DNA of 64,000 nucleotides from Affinundibacterium nitidum (GTDB lineage Bacteria; Pseudomonadota; Gammaproteobacteria; Burkholderiales; Burkholderiaceae_D). Below, piece after piece: positions 1 through 7,592 of this stretch (position 1 is the stretch's first letter; every line of letters begins with the position of its first letter). The stretch lies in NCBI RefSeq assembly GCF_014284155.1, contig NZ_JACOFZ010000001.1:434001-498000 (forward strand). The letters run 5' to 3'. The position numbers and the translations under genes were made by a program. The notes under the pieces were generated by a model, which saw nothing but the letters and a program-made list of their open reading frames with translations, had not been told where the DNA came from and did not search any database.

Positions 1-2
1 TG

Positions 3-377
3 ACTGATGAGGAGAATCATAATTCCTTAACCGCTTTACAAGTCGACCTATACGATGCCACTGCAAAAGGCCCAGTCCTCGATTCCACCGAGTTCTACCA
101 AGCTTGTGCAAATTGTCTCAAAGAAGATGGCGTAATGACAGTGAATCTGTTTGGAGACCATCCCAGCTTCGCGAAAAATATGAAAGTTCTAAAGTATGTG
201 TTTGGCACGGTTTTTTGCCTACCCGAGGTTCATGATGGCAATGTTGTCGCCATCGCGTTCAAACATCGACTTAAGCTTGATTTTGAGATCCTTTATCGCC
301 GCGCTGATGAGATTTTTGCACAAACCAAACTGCCGGCGAAAACATGGGTGGACGGTTTAGCAAAGTCAAAGGCATAA
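3..377 (+). CDS. Spermidine synthase-like aminopropyltransferase, C-terminal part
   Basis: Open from the left window edge, so only the last ~124 residues are visible; the true start lies outside. The visible part contains VDLYDAT, a GPVLD-STEFY stretch and GVMTVNLFGDHPSF, which match the C-terminal half of the SAM-type Rossmann fold in spermidine/spermine synthase-like proteins of Burkholderiales. An internal ATG at 135 is not the start, because the frame is open and conserved upstream of it. The catalytic N-terminal half cannot be inspected, so true aminopropyltransferase activity is not shown. The next gene is 60 bp downstream on the same strand. Confidence 0.72.
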   Translation, partial: TDEENHNSLTALQVDLYDATAKGPVLDSTEFYQACANCLKEDGVMTVNLFGDHPSFAKNMKVLKYVFGTVFCLPEVHDGNVVAIAFKHRLKLDFEILYRRADEIFAQTKLPAKTWVDGLAKSKA

Positions 378-437
378 TCGAATACGAGCATTTTAACTAT
401 CCAGTCCAAACTTCATTGACCAGGAATATTACTGAAC

Positions 438-2216
438 ATGAGCAATCAACATAAACATTTCAACATGCAACAATTGTTCACCTGGCTCATGGAAGATGGG
501 ATCATTAAAAAAGACGACGCTAAAATCGCATTCAATCACGCACGAGGTTTGCAAAAAAATGGACCTCCTGACATGCATCCATTAACCGCAATTGCACAAT
601 CAAAACTCTATTCAGCAATCAAACCACAGCAACTTTTGACTTTAGACTATCTCACAGAATGGGCCGCCAAGAAAGCAGGCGTTCCCTTCTACCGTATTGA
701 TCCACTGAAAATTGACTTTACCAAAGTCGCGGACATCATGTCGTCGACCTATGCGACACGCTTCAATATTCTACCGGTAGATGCGACAAATGAGACCGTC
801 ATTGTGGCAACGACCAATCCATTTGATAATGAATGGCTGGACGAAATTGGTCGGATCACCCAAAAAGAAATTCAATTGGTATTAGCGAACCCGCTCGACA
901 TCGCTCAATACACCGCGCAATTTTTTTCATTAGCTAAATCGATTAAGGATGCACGCAAGACTAATAGCAACGACGTCGCTCTGCGCAATAACTTTGAGCA
1001 ATTGGTGGAGTTGGGCAAGTCGAATAAGGCGGTTGATGCCAATGATCAGCACATCATCAACATTGTCGACTGGCTATGGCAGTTTGCTTTTGATCAACGT
1101 GCTTCGGATATTCACTTAGAACCAAAACGCGATATGGCAGCCATACGCTTCCGTATCGATGGCGTCTTACACCAAGTGTATCAAGTCCCTGCGACAGTAA
1201 TGATTGCAATGACAGCCCGCATCAAGTTACTAGGCCGCATGGACGTCATTGAAAAACGACGTCCTCAAGATGGTCGCGTCAAGACCCGCACAGCCGACGG
1301 CCAAGAAGTCGAATTACGTTTATCAACGCTACCAACGGCTTTTGGTGAAAAAGTCGTGATGCGTATTTTCGACCCAGAAGTCGTGGTAAAAACTTTGCCT
1401 GAACTCGGCTTCCCCGAAAACGATGCCATACGCTGGGACCATCTTACCAAGAAGCCTCATGGGATTATTTTGGTAACAGGTCCAACCGGTTCAGGAAAGA
1501 CGACGACGCTCTACACAACTTTGAAAGCCTTAGCAACATCGGATGTTAACGTATGTACCGTCGAAGATCCGATAGAAATGGTGGAATCTTCATTTAACCA
1601 AATGCAAGTGCAAGCGAACATTGATTTGACTTTTGCGGATGGAATTCGTGCACTCATGCGACAAGATCCAGACATTATCATGGTCGGGGAAATTCGAGAT
1701 TTGCCCACCGCAGAAATGGCGATTCAAGCCGCACTAACAGGTCATTTGGTGCTCTCAACTTTGCATACAAACGACGCTCCCTCTGCAATCATGCGCTTAC
1801 TTCAACTCGGGGTTCCATACTACCTCCTTGAAGCGACAATCATCGGTATTCTCGCACAACGCTTGGTAAGAACACTCTGCCCTCATTGCAAGTCTGACGA
1901 CGGTGAACTTGCAGATCCTGTTTGGGCAGCATTAGTCGACGAAACACAATTAGAAAAACCGAGAAAGATTTACCGCCCTATCGGTTGTATTGAATGCCGT
2001 CAGACTGGCTTTAAAGGGCGTACTGGTATCTATGAATTACTCACAGTAACTCAGACCTTTAGCAAAATGATTCAAGCTGACTCTGATATTCACGCACTAC
2101 GTGCGCAAGCGATGCTCGATGAGATGAAGCCGTTGCGCTTGGCTGGCGCCTATAAAATCATTGACGGTGTGACTACAGCAGACGAAGTACTTAAAGTGAC
2201 CTCAGCACTCTTTTAG
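438..2216 (+). CDS. GspE/PilB-family secretion or pilus assembly ATPase
   Basis: A 592-residue cytoplasmic ATPase of the type II secretion / type IV pilus superfamily, which drives pseudopilus or pilus assembly by ATP hydrolysis. An N-terminal MshEN/T2SSE_N-like domain covers about residues 1-170. It is followed by the core ATPase with Walker A GPTGSGKTTT near residue 348, Walker B DPDIIMVGEIRD near 411-422, a HLVLSTLHTND His box, and a four-Cys zinc motif (CPHC at 481-484 and CIEC at 517-520), all typical of GspE/PilB. Length is normal. No gspF, gspG or pil genes lie nearby, so the partner machine must be encoded elsewhere. The family is clear; whether it serves T2SS, a type IV pilus or an MSHA-like system cannot be decided here. 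Confidence 0.88.
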   Translation: MSNQHKHFNMQQLFTWLMEDGIIKKDDAKIAFNHARGLQKNGPPDMHPLTAIAQSKLYSAIKPQQLLTLDYLTEWAAKKAGVPFYRIDPLKIDFTKVADIMSSTYATRFNILPVDATNETVIVATTNPFDNEWLDEIGRITQKEIQLVLANPLDIAQYTAQFFSLAKSIKDARKTNSNDVALRNNFEQLVELGKSNKAVDANDQHIINIVDWLWQFAFDQRASDIHLEPKRDMAAIRFRIDGVLHQVYQVPATVMIAMTARIKLLGRMDVIEKRRPQDGRVKTRTADGQEVELRLSTLPTAFGEKVVMRIFDPEVVVKTLPELGFPENDAIRWDHLTKKPHGIILVTGPTGSGKTTTLYTTLKALATSDVNVCTVEDPIEMVESSFNQMQVQANIDLTFADGIRALMRQDPDIIMVGEIRDLPTAEMAIQAALTGHLVLSTLHTNDAPSAIMRLLQLGVPYYLLEATIIGILAQRLVRTLCPHCKSDDGELADPVWAALVDETQLEKPRKIYRPIGCIECRQTGFKGRTGIYELLTVTQTFSKMIQADSDIHALRAQAMLDEMKPLRLAGAYKIIDGVTTADEVLKVTSALF

Positions 2217-2490
2217 TGCATAGAAGAGCCCATAAAATAGTATTTTGTGTTGATATTTATTTATGGCGACAACATCGGTTCATCACCAAATCGCTTGGAA
2301 TCAGGTTTTTTTTCTCTGATTGTGCCGCGTTGAAATCCTTTATGTTAAATTGCCCTAAATCAATGTTTTGATTCAATCGCGCTAAGAATAATATCAAGCT
2401 TACTGCGGCATACCATCAAGATCTATCGGTGATGGAGGGCAAGTACCTGATATAAGCAATGAGTGCGACACAACCAACTGATTGAAGGCG

Positions 2491-5262
2491 ATGACGGACT
2501 TGTACACCTCTGACGACGAGATCTTTGCACTAGAATCAAAGTTATCCCTATTGGAGGGAACTCCTCGCCTTGCCGTACTCGTGCCACTCGCATGGCATCT
2601 TCGCCAACGCAACTGCGAACGTAGCAAGCTACTGGCTGATGAAGCCACAATTTTGTTAACGCAAGCGTCAAACGATGACGTTTGGTTCAGACGCAACATG
2701 GCGCGTATCGCCCTCATCCATGCTGAAATTAATTGGCTAAAAGGTGAGTTGGAATTTGCTGAGCACTACACCAATGAGGCCAAACAGACTTTCCTAGAAT
2801 TAAGAGACAAAGTCGGTTTAGGTGACAGTTATTTTCTTCTCTCATCGATTAAGCGCGATCTTGGTGATATTCCCGAGAGAGATGCTTGCTTACAGAAAGC
2901 TCTTGAACATTTTCTCGAGGTGGGTGAATTCGAACGACATTTGATTTGTGTCGCGCGCAGCATGCACAACAGTGCCATGCGAGATCCACAATTGACCCTC
3001 CAAAAAATTGTCCAAAACTTCGACAATGATCGCAACTACCCAGCGAGCGTCAATGCTTGGCTACTCAGTGCAAAAGCCATTGTTGCCAACAAAATTGGAG
3101 ACATGGGTGAATCATGTCGCCTTCATATCTTAGCTCACAGAGCAGCCTTCGAAACCGGACAAATTCGCCAAGCAATTCTGACAGCTACAAATGCGGGCGA
3201 TTCGTTCGCCACTCTCGGTGATCTCGATGCAGCACTTGAGTGGGATGAAATTGCGTTAGCGCTCGCGCGTAATAACAACTGGCCTGGGTCTTTAGCAACC
3301 GCGCTACTTCAAACGGGGAATGCATTACGCTTATTACATCGCTATGCAGACGCAAGAGAAAAATTGGTTGAGTCACTAGCGGTACAAACCAAGATTGCGG
3401 GCTCTCGCACCTATGCCCACACGCTTTGCTACCTAGGCGACCTGGCAATTGATCTAAGTGCTCCCGAAGATGCCTTGGGATTTTTTCAAAGCGCTGCTGA
3501 CAAAATTATCGAACACAATGAGCCGGTATTTTTATCGGATTGCTGGAGAGGCCAAGCAATCGCTTATTGTCGACTCGGCCAAGCGCAAGAAGCCCAAGAA
3601 AAAATTCGTGATGCTCTTAAAATCGCACAAGACCACCACAATCTAGATGAACAGATTAAGTGTTTTCGCGTACTTGCTGAACTTGCAAAACGATTCCACA
3701 CTGACAAAGCAGAGCAAATTGCCGCCCCGACTCTCAACTTACACTATTTACTTAAAGCCTACGACCTCTGCAAAACAATCAAAGACATCACGGTACCAGC
3801 GGATCTTCTAGACGATATTGCGAATAGTTACGCTGACCTTGATGATTTTCAAAGCGCCTTCGCTTATGCAAAATTATCAGCCAAAGCAAAAGAAAGCAGA
3901 CGTCTCGTTGACGCACAAAATCGCGCTGTTGCCTTGCAGGTCAAGCACGACAACGAAAGACACAGGGCAGAAGCAGAACATCTCAGAAGAATAGCCAAAA
4001 GTGAAGCCGAAAGAGCGGCTAGCCTTCAAGAATCTAGTAACACGCTTGAAACTTTGGGCTTAATCGGGCGCGAAATTACTGCAAATCTAAATGCTGAAGC
4101 AGTATTTGAGTCGCTACATAGACATGTCAACGATCTGCTCGACGCAACAAGCTTCGGCATTTCGTTACTCGCAGGCGACGCACGCTCATTGCATTTTGTA
4201 TTCGGTATGGAGAACGGTGAATTAATTCCTCCATTTACCACCCCGATTGATCACCCTATTTCCTCGTTCGCACGTTGCGCCAGAGAGCGAGAAGAGTTCG
4301 TCCTTGAACGCGAGCCAGGTACTGAAGGTCGATTCATCATTCCGGGCACCATGGAAACCTTGAGTCTTCTTTACACGCCATTGATGATCGGAGACAGACT
4401 CTTAGGGGTTATGTCGATCCAATCAACTCGTCCACACGTTTATGGGGAGCGGGAACGATCTATTTTGCGCACACTCGCCGCTTACGGTGCGATTGCGCTG
4501 GATAACGCCTATGCTTACAAACAATTACAAGCGACGCTCAACACACTGCGCGAAACACAAAATCAGCTGGAAGAAGTCAGTATCACTGATCCATTGACAG
4601 GGATGCGTAATCGTCGCTTTTTACTTCAAAATATCGAAGCAGATGTCGCCCGTGTTTTACGATTTTATGAAGACCAAATTCAAGCTGGTGAAGCCGTTTC
4701 CCCCGGAGATGAAGATATCGTCTTTTTTATGGTGGACCTCGATCATTTCAAATCGGTTAACGACACATATGGACACGCCTGCGGTGACATGGTGTTGATT
4801 CAAATGCGTGATCGATTACAACACGTGTTTAGGGAATCTGACTACCTCATTCGATGGGGCGGCGAAGAGTTTTTGGTCGTTGCACGAAGCTGCAACAGGC
4901 GTGATGCGCCTACAGTGGCCGAACGGATTCGACACATCATTTCAAGTACTACCTTTAAGTTGATCGACGACATCGAAATTTCTCGAACCTGCTCGGTCGG
5001 TTTTGCAAGTTTCCCTTTCTTACCAACACAGCCTCATCTGTTGAGTTGGGCACAAGTTGTCAATTTTGCAGACCAAGGCTTGTATATGGTGAAAAAAAGT
5101 GGACGGAACGCATGCATTGGCATTAGTCATACAAGCGCCGAGCAAGGCGAAGAGTTTTACAATCGTGTCATGCGCCACCCGCAGAATGCAGCTGATAACG
5201 GGATGATTGAAATCATTCAACAAAAAACGCACAGTCTCGATGACACGATCATGCCGAGCTAA
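2491..5262 (+). CDS. Soluble TPR-GAF-GGDEF diguanylate cyclase
   Basis: Predicted to make cyclic di-GMP from two GTP. From the ATG at 2491 it has 923 residues; an in-frame TTG at 2482 would add three, and neither has a strong Shine-Dalgarno. Order: helical TPR-like repeats (about 40-440), a charged coiled coil rich in Arg/Glu/Ala (about 470-510), a GAF domain (about 530-685), then GGDEF (about 700-880). The active-site loop reads RWGGEEF, and the product-inhibition I-site RESD sits exactly five residues before it, so the enzyme should be both active and feedback-inhibited. No transmembrane segment or signal peptide is seen, which suggests a cytoplasmic sensor. It follows the GspE-like ATPase by 274 bp and converges with the dehydrogenase gene downstream. 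Confidence 0.88.
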   Translation: MTDLYTSDDEIFALESKLSLLEGTPRLAVLVPLAWHLRQRNCERSKLLADEATILLTQASNDDVWFRRNMARIALIHAEINWLKGELEFAEHYTNEAKQTFLELRDKVGLGDSYFLLSSIKRDLGDIPERDACLQKALEHFLEVGEFERHLICVARSMHNSAMRDPQLTLQKIVQNFDNDRNYPASVNAWLLSAKAIVANKIGDMGESCRLHILAHRAAFETGQIRQAILTATNAGDSFATLGDLDAALEWDEIALALARNNNWPGSLATALLQTGNALRLLHRYADAREKLVESLAVQTKIAGSRTYAHTLCYLGDLAIDLSAPEDALGFFQSAADKIIEHNEPVFLSDCWRGQAIAYCRLGQAQEAQEKIRDALKIAQDHHNLDEQIKCFRVLAELAKRFHTDKAEQIAAPTLNLHYLLKAYDLCKTIKDITVPADLLDDIANSYADLDDFQSAFAYAKLSAKAKESRRLVDAQNRAVALQVKHDNERHRAEAEHLRRIAKSEAERAASLQESSNTLETLGLIGREITANLNAEAVFESLHRHVNDLLDATSFGISLLAGDARSLHFVFGMENGELIPPFTTPIDHPISSFARCAREREEFVLEREPGTEGRFIIPGTMETLSLLYTPLMIGDRLLGVMSIQSTRPHVYGERERSILRTLAAYGAIALDNAYAYKQLQATLNTLRETQNQLEEVSITDPLTGMRNRRFLLQNIEADVARVLRFYEDQIQAGEAVSPGDEDIVFFMVDLDHFKSVNDTYGHACGDMVLIQMRDRLQHVFRESDYLIRWGGEEFLVVARSCNRRDAPTVAERIRHIISSTTFKLIDDIEISRTCSVGFASFPFLPTQPHLLSWAQVVNFADQGLYMVKKSGRNACIGISHTSAEQGEEFYNRVMRHPQNAADNGMIEIIQQKTHSLDDTIMPS

Positions 5263-5302
5263 GCGAACGTTCCTTACTCGCTTCGATATTGGCTGAATTA
5301 CG

Positions 5303-6220
5303 CTATGGGGCAACGCCTCGCTCTTTCATCTTTTGCAAACAAACTTCGACAGTCGGAAACATCAACTGCGCGCCTAATTCAATTTTGATTCGCTCATTCT
5401 TGAGGCGGCGTGATTCCGACATAAACGACAAGAGCATCGGCGACACCACAAGCGCCAAGTCTTTACGACTCAAGCGCTGAGGCTTGGTCATTTGAAAATA
5501 AGATGCGACCAAATCAAAATAATCACCCATTTTCATCGCACTATCATCGACCGCATGGTAGACGCGGTTTGGTCTGCCCCGAAACAATGCCAATTTACTC
5601 AGGTAGGCAAGATCATTGGCATGAATATGGTTCGTAAAAACATCTTCTTTTTCGCACAAAGCAGGTGTACCCTTTTGCAAGCGATCCACTGGTAACCGAT
5701 CTTCTGCATAGATGCCTGGCACTCGCAAAATACTCAAGCGTGATTGCTGCCTTGTCGCCCAGGCGCGCAAACACTGTTCAGCATCAACACGTCGTTTGGC
5801 TCGTGCGTTCACAGGATTCACTGATCGAGTCTCGTCAAACAAAGCACCACTACAGTCACCATACACCCCAGTCGTACTGATATAAACAAGACGAGTCTTC
5901 TCAGGTAAAATAGCGGCTAATCGCTTCGTCCTTGGGTCATGTGAACCATTTTGCGGCGGCGGTGCTAGGTGTATGACAGTAGGCGCCAGCCCTGCTAGCT
6001 TCCTCAGTGTATGAGTTTGATCAAGATCTGCATATATTGGGGTTGCCCCAGCAGCACGTAGTTGCGAAAAACGTGCCGAACCTTGGACTTGGCTAGTTAC
6101 AGCAAAAACACGAAATCTGTGGACTAGCATAGGCAACAAACGCATACCTACATCGCCACAGCCAATGATCAGAATTCGTGGCTTGGCAAATCGTGCAACT
6201 GGTGACGAACTTAATTTCAT
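5303..6220 (-). CDS. Atypical NAD(P)-dependent SDR / epimerase (YeeZ-like)
   Basis: A 305-residue Rossmann-fold protein starting MKLSSS at the ATG at 6220; an upstream TTG at 6235 is a less likely start. The nucleotide-binding motif is G-C-G-D-V-G at residues 20-25 in the sequence ILIIGCGDVG. A VYISTTGVYGDC segment occupies the usual active-site strand, but no Lys follows four residues after that Tyr, as in atypical extended SDRs of the YeeZ type. The substrate cannot be inferred. The gene is divergent from the ferredoxin reductase gene with a 65-bp intergenic region. Confidence 0.75.
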   Translation of the reverse strand: MKLSSSPVARFAKPRILIIGCGDVGMRLLPMLVHRFRVFAVTSQVQGSARFSQLRAAGATPIYADLDQTHTLRKLAGLAPTVIHLAPPPQNGSHDPRTKRLAAILPEKTRLVYISTTGVYGDCSGALFDETRSVNPVNARAKRRVDAEQCLRAWATRQQSRLSILRVPGIYAEDRLPVDRLQKGTPALCEKEDVFTNHIHANDLAYLSKLALFRGRPNRVYHAVDDSAMKMGDYFDLVASYFQMTKPQRLSRKDLALVVSPMLLSFMSESRRLKNERIKIELGAQLMFPTVEVCLQKMKERGVAP

Positions 6221-6285
6221 ATCGATCTCAGGCAATAGAGTTTGCCTGCATTTGTATTTGTAGGAACTAATTTTTCAGGACAATC

Positions 6286-7314
6286 ATGACGTTTCAAATT
6301 AGCATTACACCCAGCGGTCGCCAATTCGAATGCGAAGAAGATGAGAGCATTTTAACAGCAGCCTTACGCCAAGGCCTTATTTTGCCATATGGCTGTAAGA
6401 ATGGTGCGTGTGGTTCCTGTAAAGGAAAAGTCCTCAGTGGCAACGTCGTTCATGGACCACACCAACAACGGGCGCTGCCAGACGACGAAGCAGCCCAAGG
6501 CGGTGCACTGTTTTGCTGTGCAAAACCACAAAGCAATGTCACGATTGAAGCAAGAGAGCAATTGGCAGACGACGAGTATCCGATCAAAAAACTGCCAACA
6601 CGCGTCGCCAAATTAGAAAAACTATCTGATGATGTGATGCTGATGGCGCTACAGATGCCAGCGAATGAGAAGCTCAAATATCGTGCCGGCCAATACATTG
6701 AATTCTTATTGAAAGATGGCAAACGTCGCAGCTACAGTTTGGCCAATGCCCCGCATTCCGAAGAACACCTGACTTTACACCTGCGCCATATGCCTGGTGG
6801 CTTTTTTACAGATCAGGTTTTTTCGACACTGAAAGAGCGGGACATTATGCGCATTGAAGGTCCGCAAGGCAGTTTTTATTTGCGTGAAGACAGCGAAAAA
6901 CCCGTCATCCTACTCGCTTCGGGTACTGGCTTCGCCCCAATTAAAGCAATAATGGAACATCTGATTCATTTGCAATCGACTCGTCCAGTAAAGCTGTATT
7001 GGGGTGGTCGTCGCCCACAAGATTTGTATATGCAACTTCTGTGCGAAGAGTGGAGCAAAAACATTTCCCATTTCGAATACATCCCAGTGGTATCAGATGC
7101 CCTCGCCGAAGATCAATGGCAAGGCCGCACAGGTTTTGTTCATCAAGCAGTACTACAAGACCACCCTGATCTCTCGAGATATCAAGTCTACGCTTGTGGT
7201 GCGCCTATTGTGGTCGAGTCTGCAAAACGCGATTTCGTTGCACAAAGTGGTCTGCCTATTGATGAGTTCTTTGCTGATTCCTTCACCTCAGAAGCGGACT
7301 TAGCGAAAAATTAA
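6286..7314 (+). CDS. 2Fe-2S/FAD/NAD(P) oxidoreductase (CDP-6-deoxyglucoseen reductase-like)
   Basis: A 342-residue electron-transfer flavoprotein. The N-terminal plant-type ferredoxin domain has cluster cysteines C37, C42 and C45 (GCKNGACGSCKG) and a fourth at C77/78. The C-terminal ferredoxin-NADP reductase module has the FAD motif RRSYSLANAP, the nucleotide-binding GTGFAP and a late CGAP. This order is shared by CDP-6-deoxy-delta-3,4-glucoseen reductase-type proteins and by reductase components of oxygenases; Burkholderiales copies usually carry the first name although no dideoxysugar pathway is present. None of the neighbours suggests a partner oxygenase. It passes electrons from NAD(P)H to an unknown acceptor. 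Confidence 0.83.
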   Translation: MTFQISITPSGRQFECEEDESILTAALRQGLILPYGCKNGACGSCKGKVLSGNVVHGPHQQRALPDDEAAQGGALFCCAKPQSNVTIEAREQLADDEYPIKKLPTRVAKLEKLSDDVMLMALQMPANEKLKYRAGQYIEFLLKDGKRRSYSLANAPHSEEHLTLHLRHMPGGFFTDQVFSTLKERDIMRIEGPQGSFYLREDSEKPVILLASGTGFAPIKAIMEHLIHLQSTRPVKLYWGGRRPQDLYMQLLCEEWSKNISHFEYIPVVSDALAEDQWQGRTGFVHQAVLQDHPDLSRYQVYACGAPIVVESAKRDFVAQSGLPIDEFFADSFTSEADLAKN

Positions 7315-7322
7315 TACCATTC

Positions 7323-7377
7323 TGCGCACCAAAAAAATTTTTCAAATTATTTGGAAATTTCTTTATTGCGGTGCGCA
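7323..7377. repeat. 8-bp perfect inverted repeat flanking an AT-rich spacer
   Basis: TGCGCACC at 7323-7330 is repeated in inverted form as GGTGCGCA at 7370-7377, with a 39-bp very AT-rich spacer. It lies just after the ferredoxin-reductase stop codon and before the arginine leader. It could form a long-loop RNA hairpin at the end of the reductase transcript or be a protein-binding site. No T-run follows, so it is not a standard intrinsic terminator. Confidence 0.45.
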
Positions 7378-7395
7378 AAACCCAAAAAAAACCGT

Positions 7396-7401
7396 TACAC
7401 T
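7396..7401 (+). promoter_or_regulatory. Candidate -10 box of the arg leader transcript
   Basis: TACACT fits a sigma-70 -10 element. Six bases later is the A of the ATG at 7408, the expected +1 position, so the leader peptide might be translated from a leaderless transcript. No good -35 is found at the proper distance (TTGCGG at 7366 is 24 bases away). The call is therefore tentative. Confidence 0.35.
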
Positions 7402-7407
7402 ACGTTT

Positions 7408-7491
7408 ATGCAAAATTTTACTGACATGTCTTCCCCAAATATCGCTCGACGTCGCCGTTCGCACTCCGAGCCTGGGAAGTCCTGCGCGTAA
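7408..7491 (+). CDS. Arginine-rich leader peptide of the argDFG attenuator
   Basis: A 27-codon frame ending in TAA, located 101 bp before argD. Codons at 7447-7458 are CGA CGT CGC CGT, giving four consecutive arginines in the context NIARRRRSHS, and the peptide ends PGKSCA. An internal ATG at 7426 would give 21 residues with the same Arg run. No Shine-Dalgarno precedes either ATG; a -10-like box places the transcript start at 7408, which would make it leaderless. The position before arginine genes, the Arg run and the following terminator are the hallmarks of a regulatory leader peptide whose translation senses charged tRNA-Arg. The peptide itself probably has no function. Coding is inferred, not proven by conservation. 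Confidence 0.75.
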   Translation: MQNFTDMSSPNIARRRRSHSEPGKSCA

Positions 7492-7543
7492 AGAAAGCAA
7501 GGACACATGAAAACCACAGGCTCAACCCCTGTGGTTTTTTTTT
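7430..7543 (+). promoter_or_regulatory. Arg ribosome-mediated attenuator (alternative RNA structures)
   Basis: Three competing pairings can be read. Segment 1:2 pairs CTTCCC (7430-7435) with GGGAAG (7474-7479). Segment 2:3, the antiterminator, pairs GAGCCTG (7468-7474) with CAGGCTC (7517-7523), extendable by two G-C pairs after a bulged A. Segment 3:4 is the terminator hairpin. A ribosome stalled at the Arg codons (7447-7458) would leave segment 2 free and allow 2:3, so argDFG is transcribed. A ribosome that reaches the TAA at 7489-7491 covers segment 2, and 3:4 terminates transcription. This is the logic of the his and trp attenuators, inferred here from sequence only. Confidence 0.75.
7510..7543 (+). 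terminator. Intrinsic terminator (attenuator stem 3:4) before argD
   Basis: AACCACAGG (7512-7520) pairs perfectly with CCTGTGGTT (7528-7536) around a 7-base loop, and A-U pairs can extend the stem to 11 bp. A run of nine T ends at 7543. It starts 18 bases after the leader-peptide stop and lies 49 bases before the argD ATG, so it can only serve to stop transcription entering argD. Confidence 0.9.
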
Positions 7544-7592
7544 GCCTCTCACATTTTTAATTGGTCTGCCCTCATCCTCAAGGAGTCTAGAA

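Noticed and set aside
2310-2325. AATCAG...CTGATT hairpin with a T-run loop after the GspE-like gene
   Set aside because: The T-run lies in the loop rather than after the stem, so it is not an intrinsic terminator.
7542-7592. Longer argD starting at a TTG at 7542
   Set aside because: The TTG lies in the T-run of the attenuator terminator, while ATG 7593 has a good AGGAG site and matches the family N-terminus.
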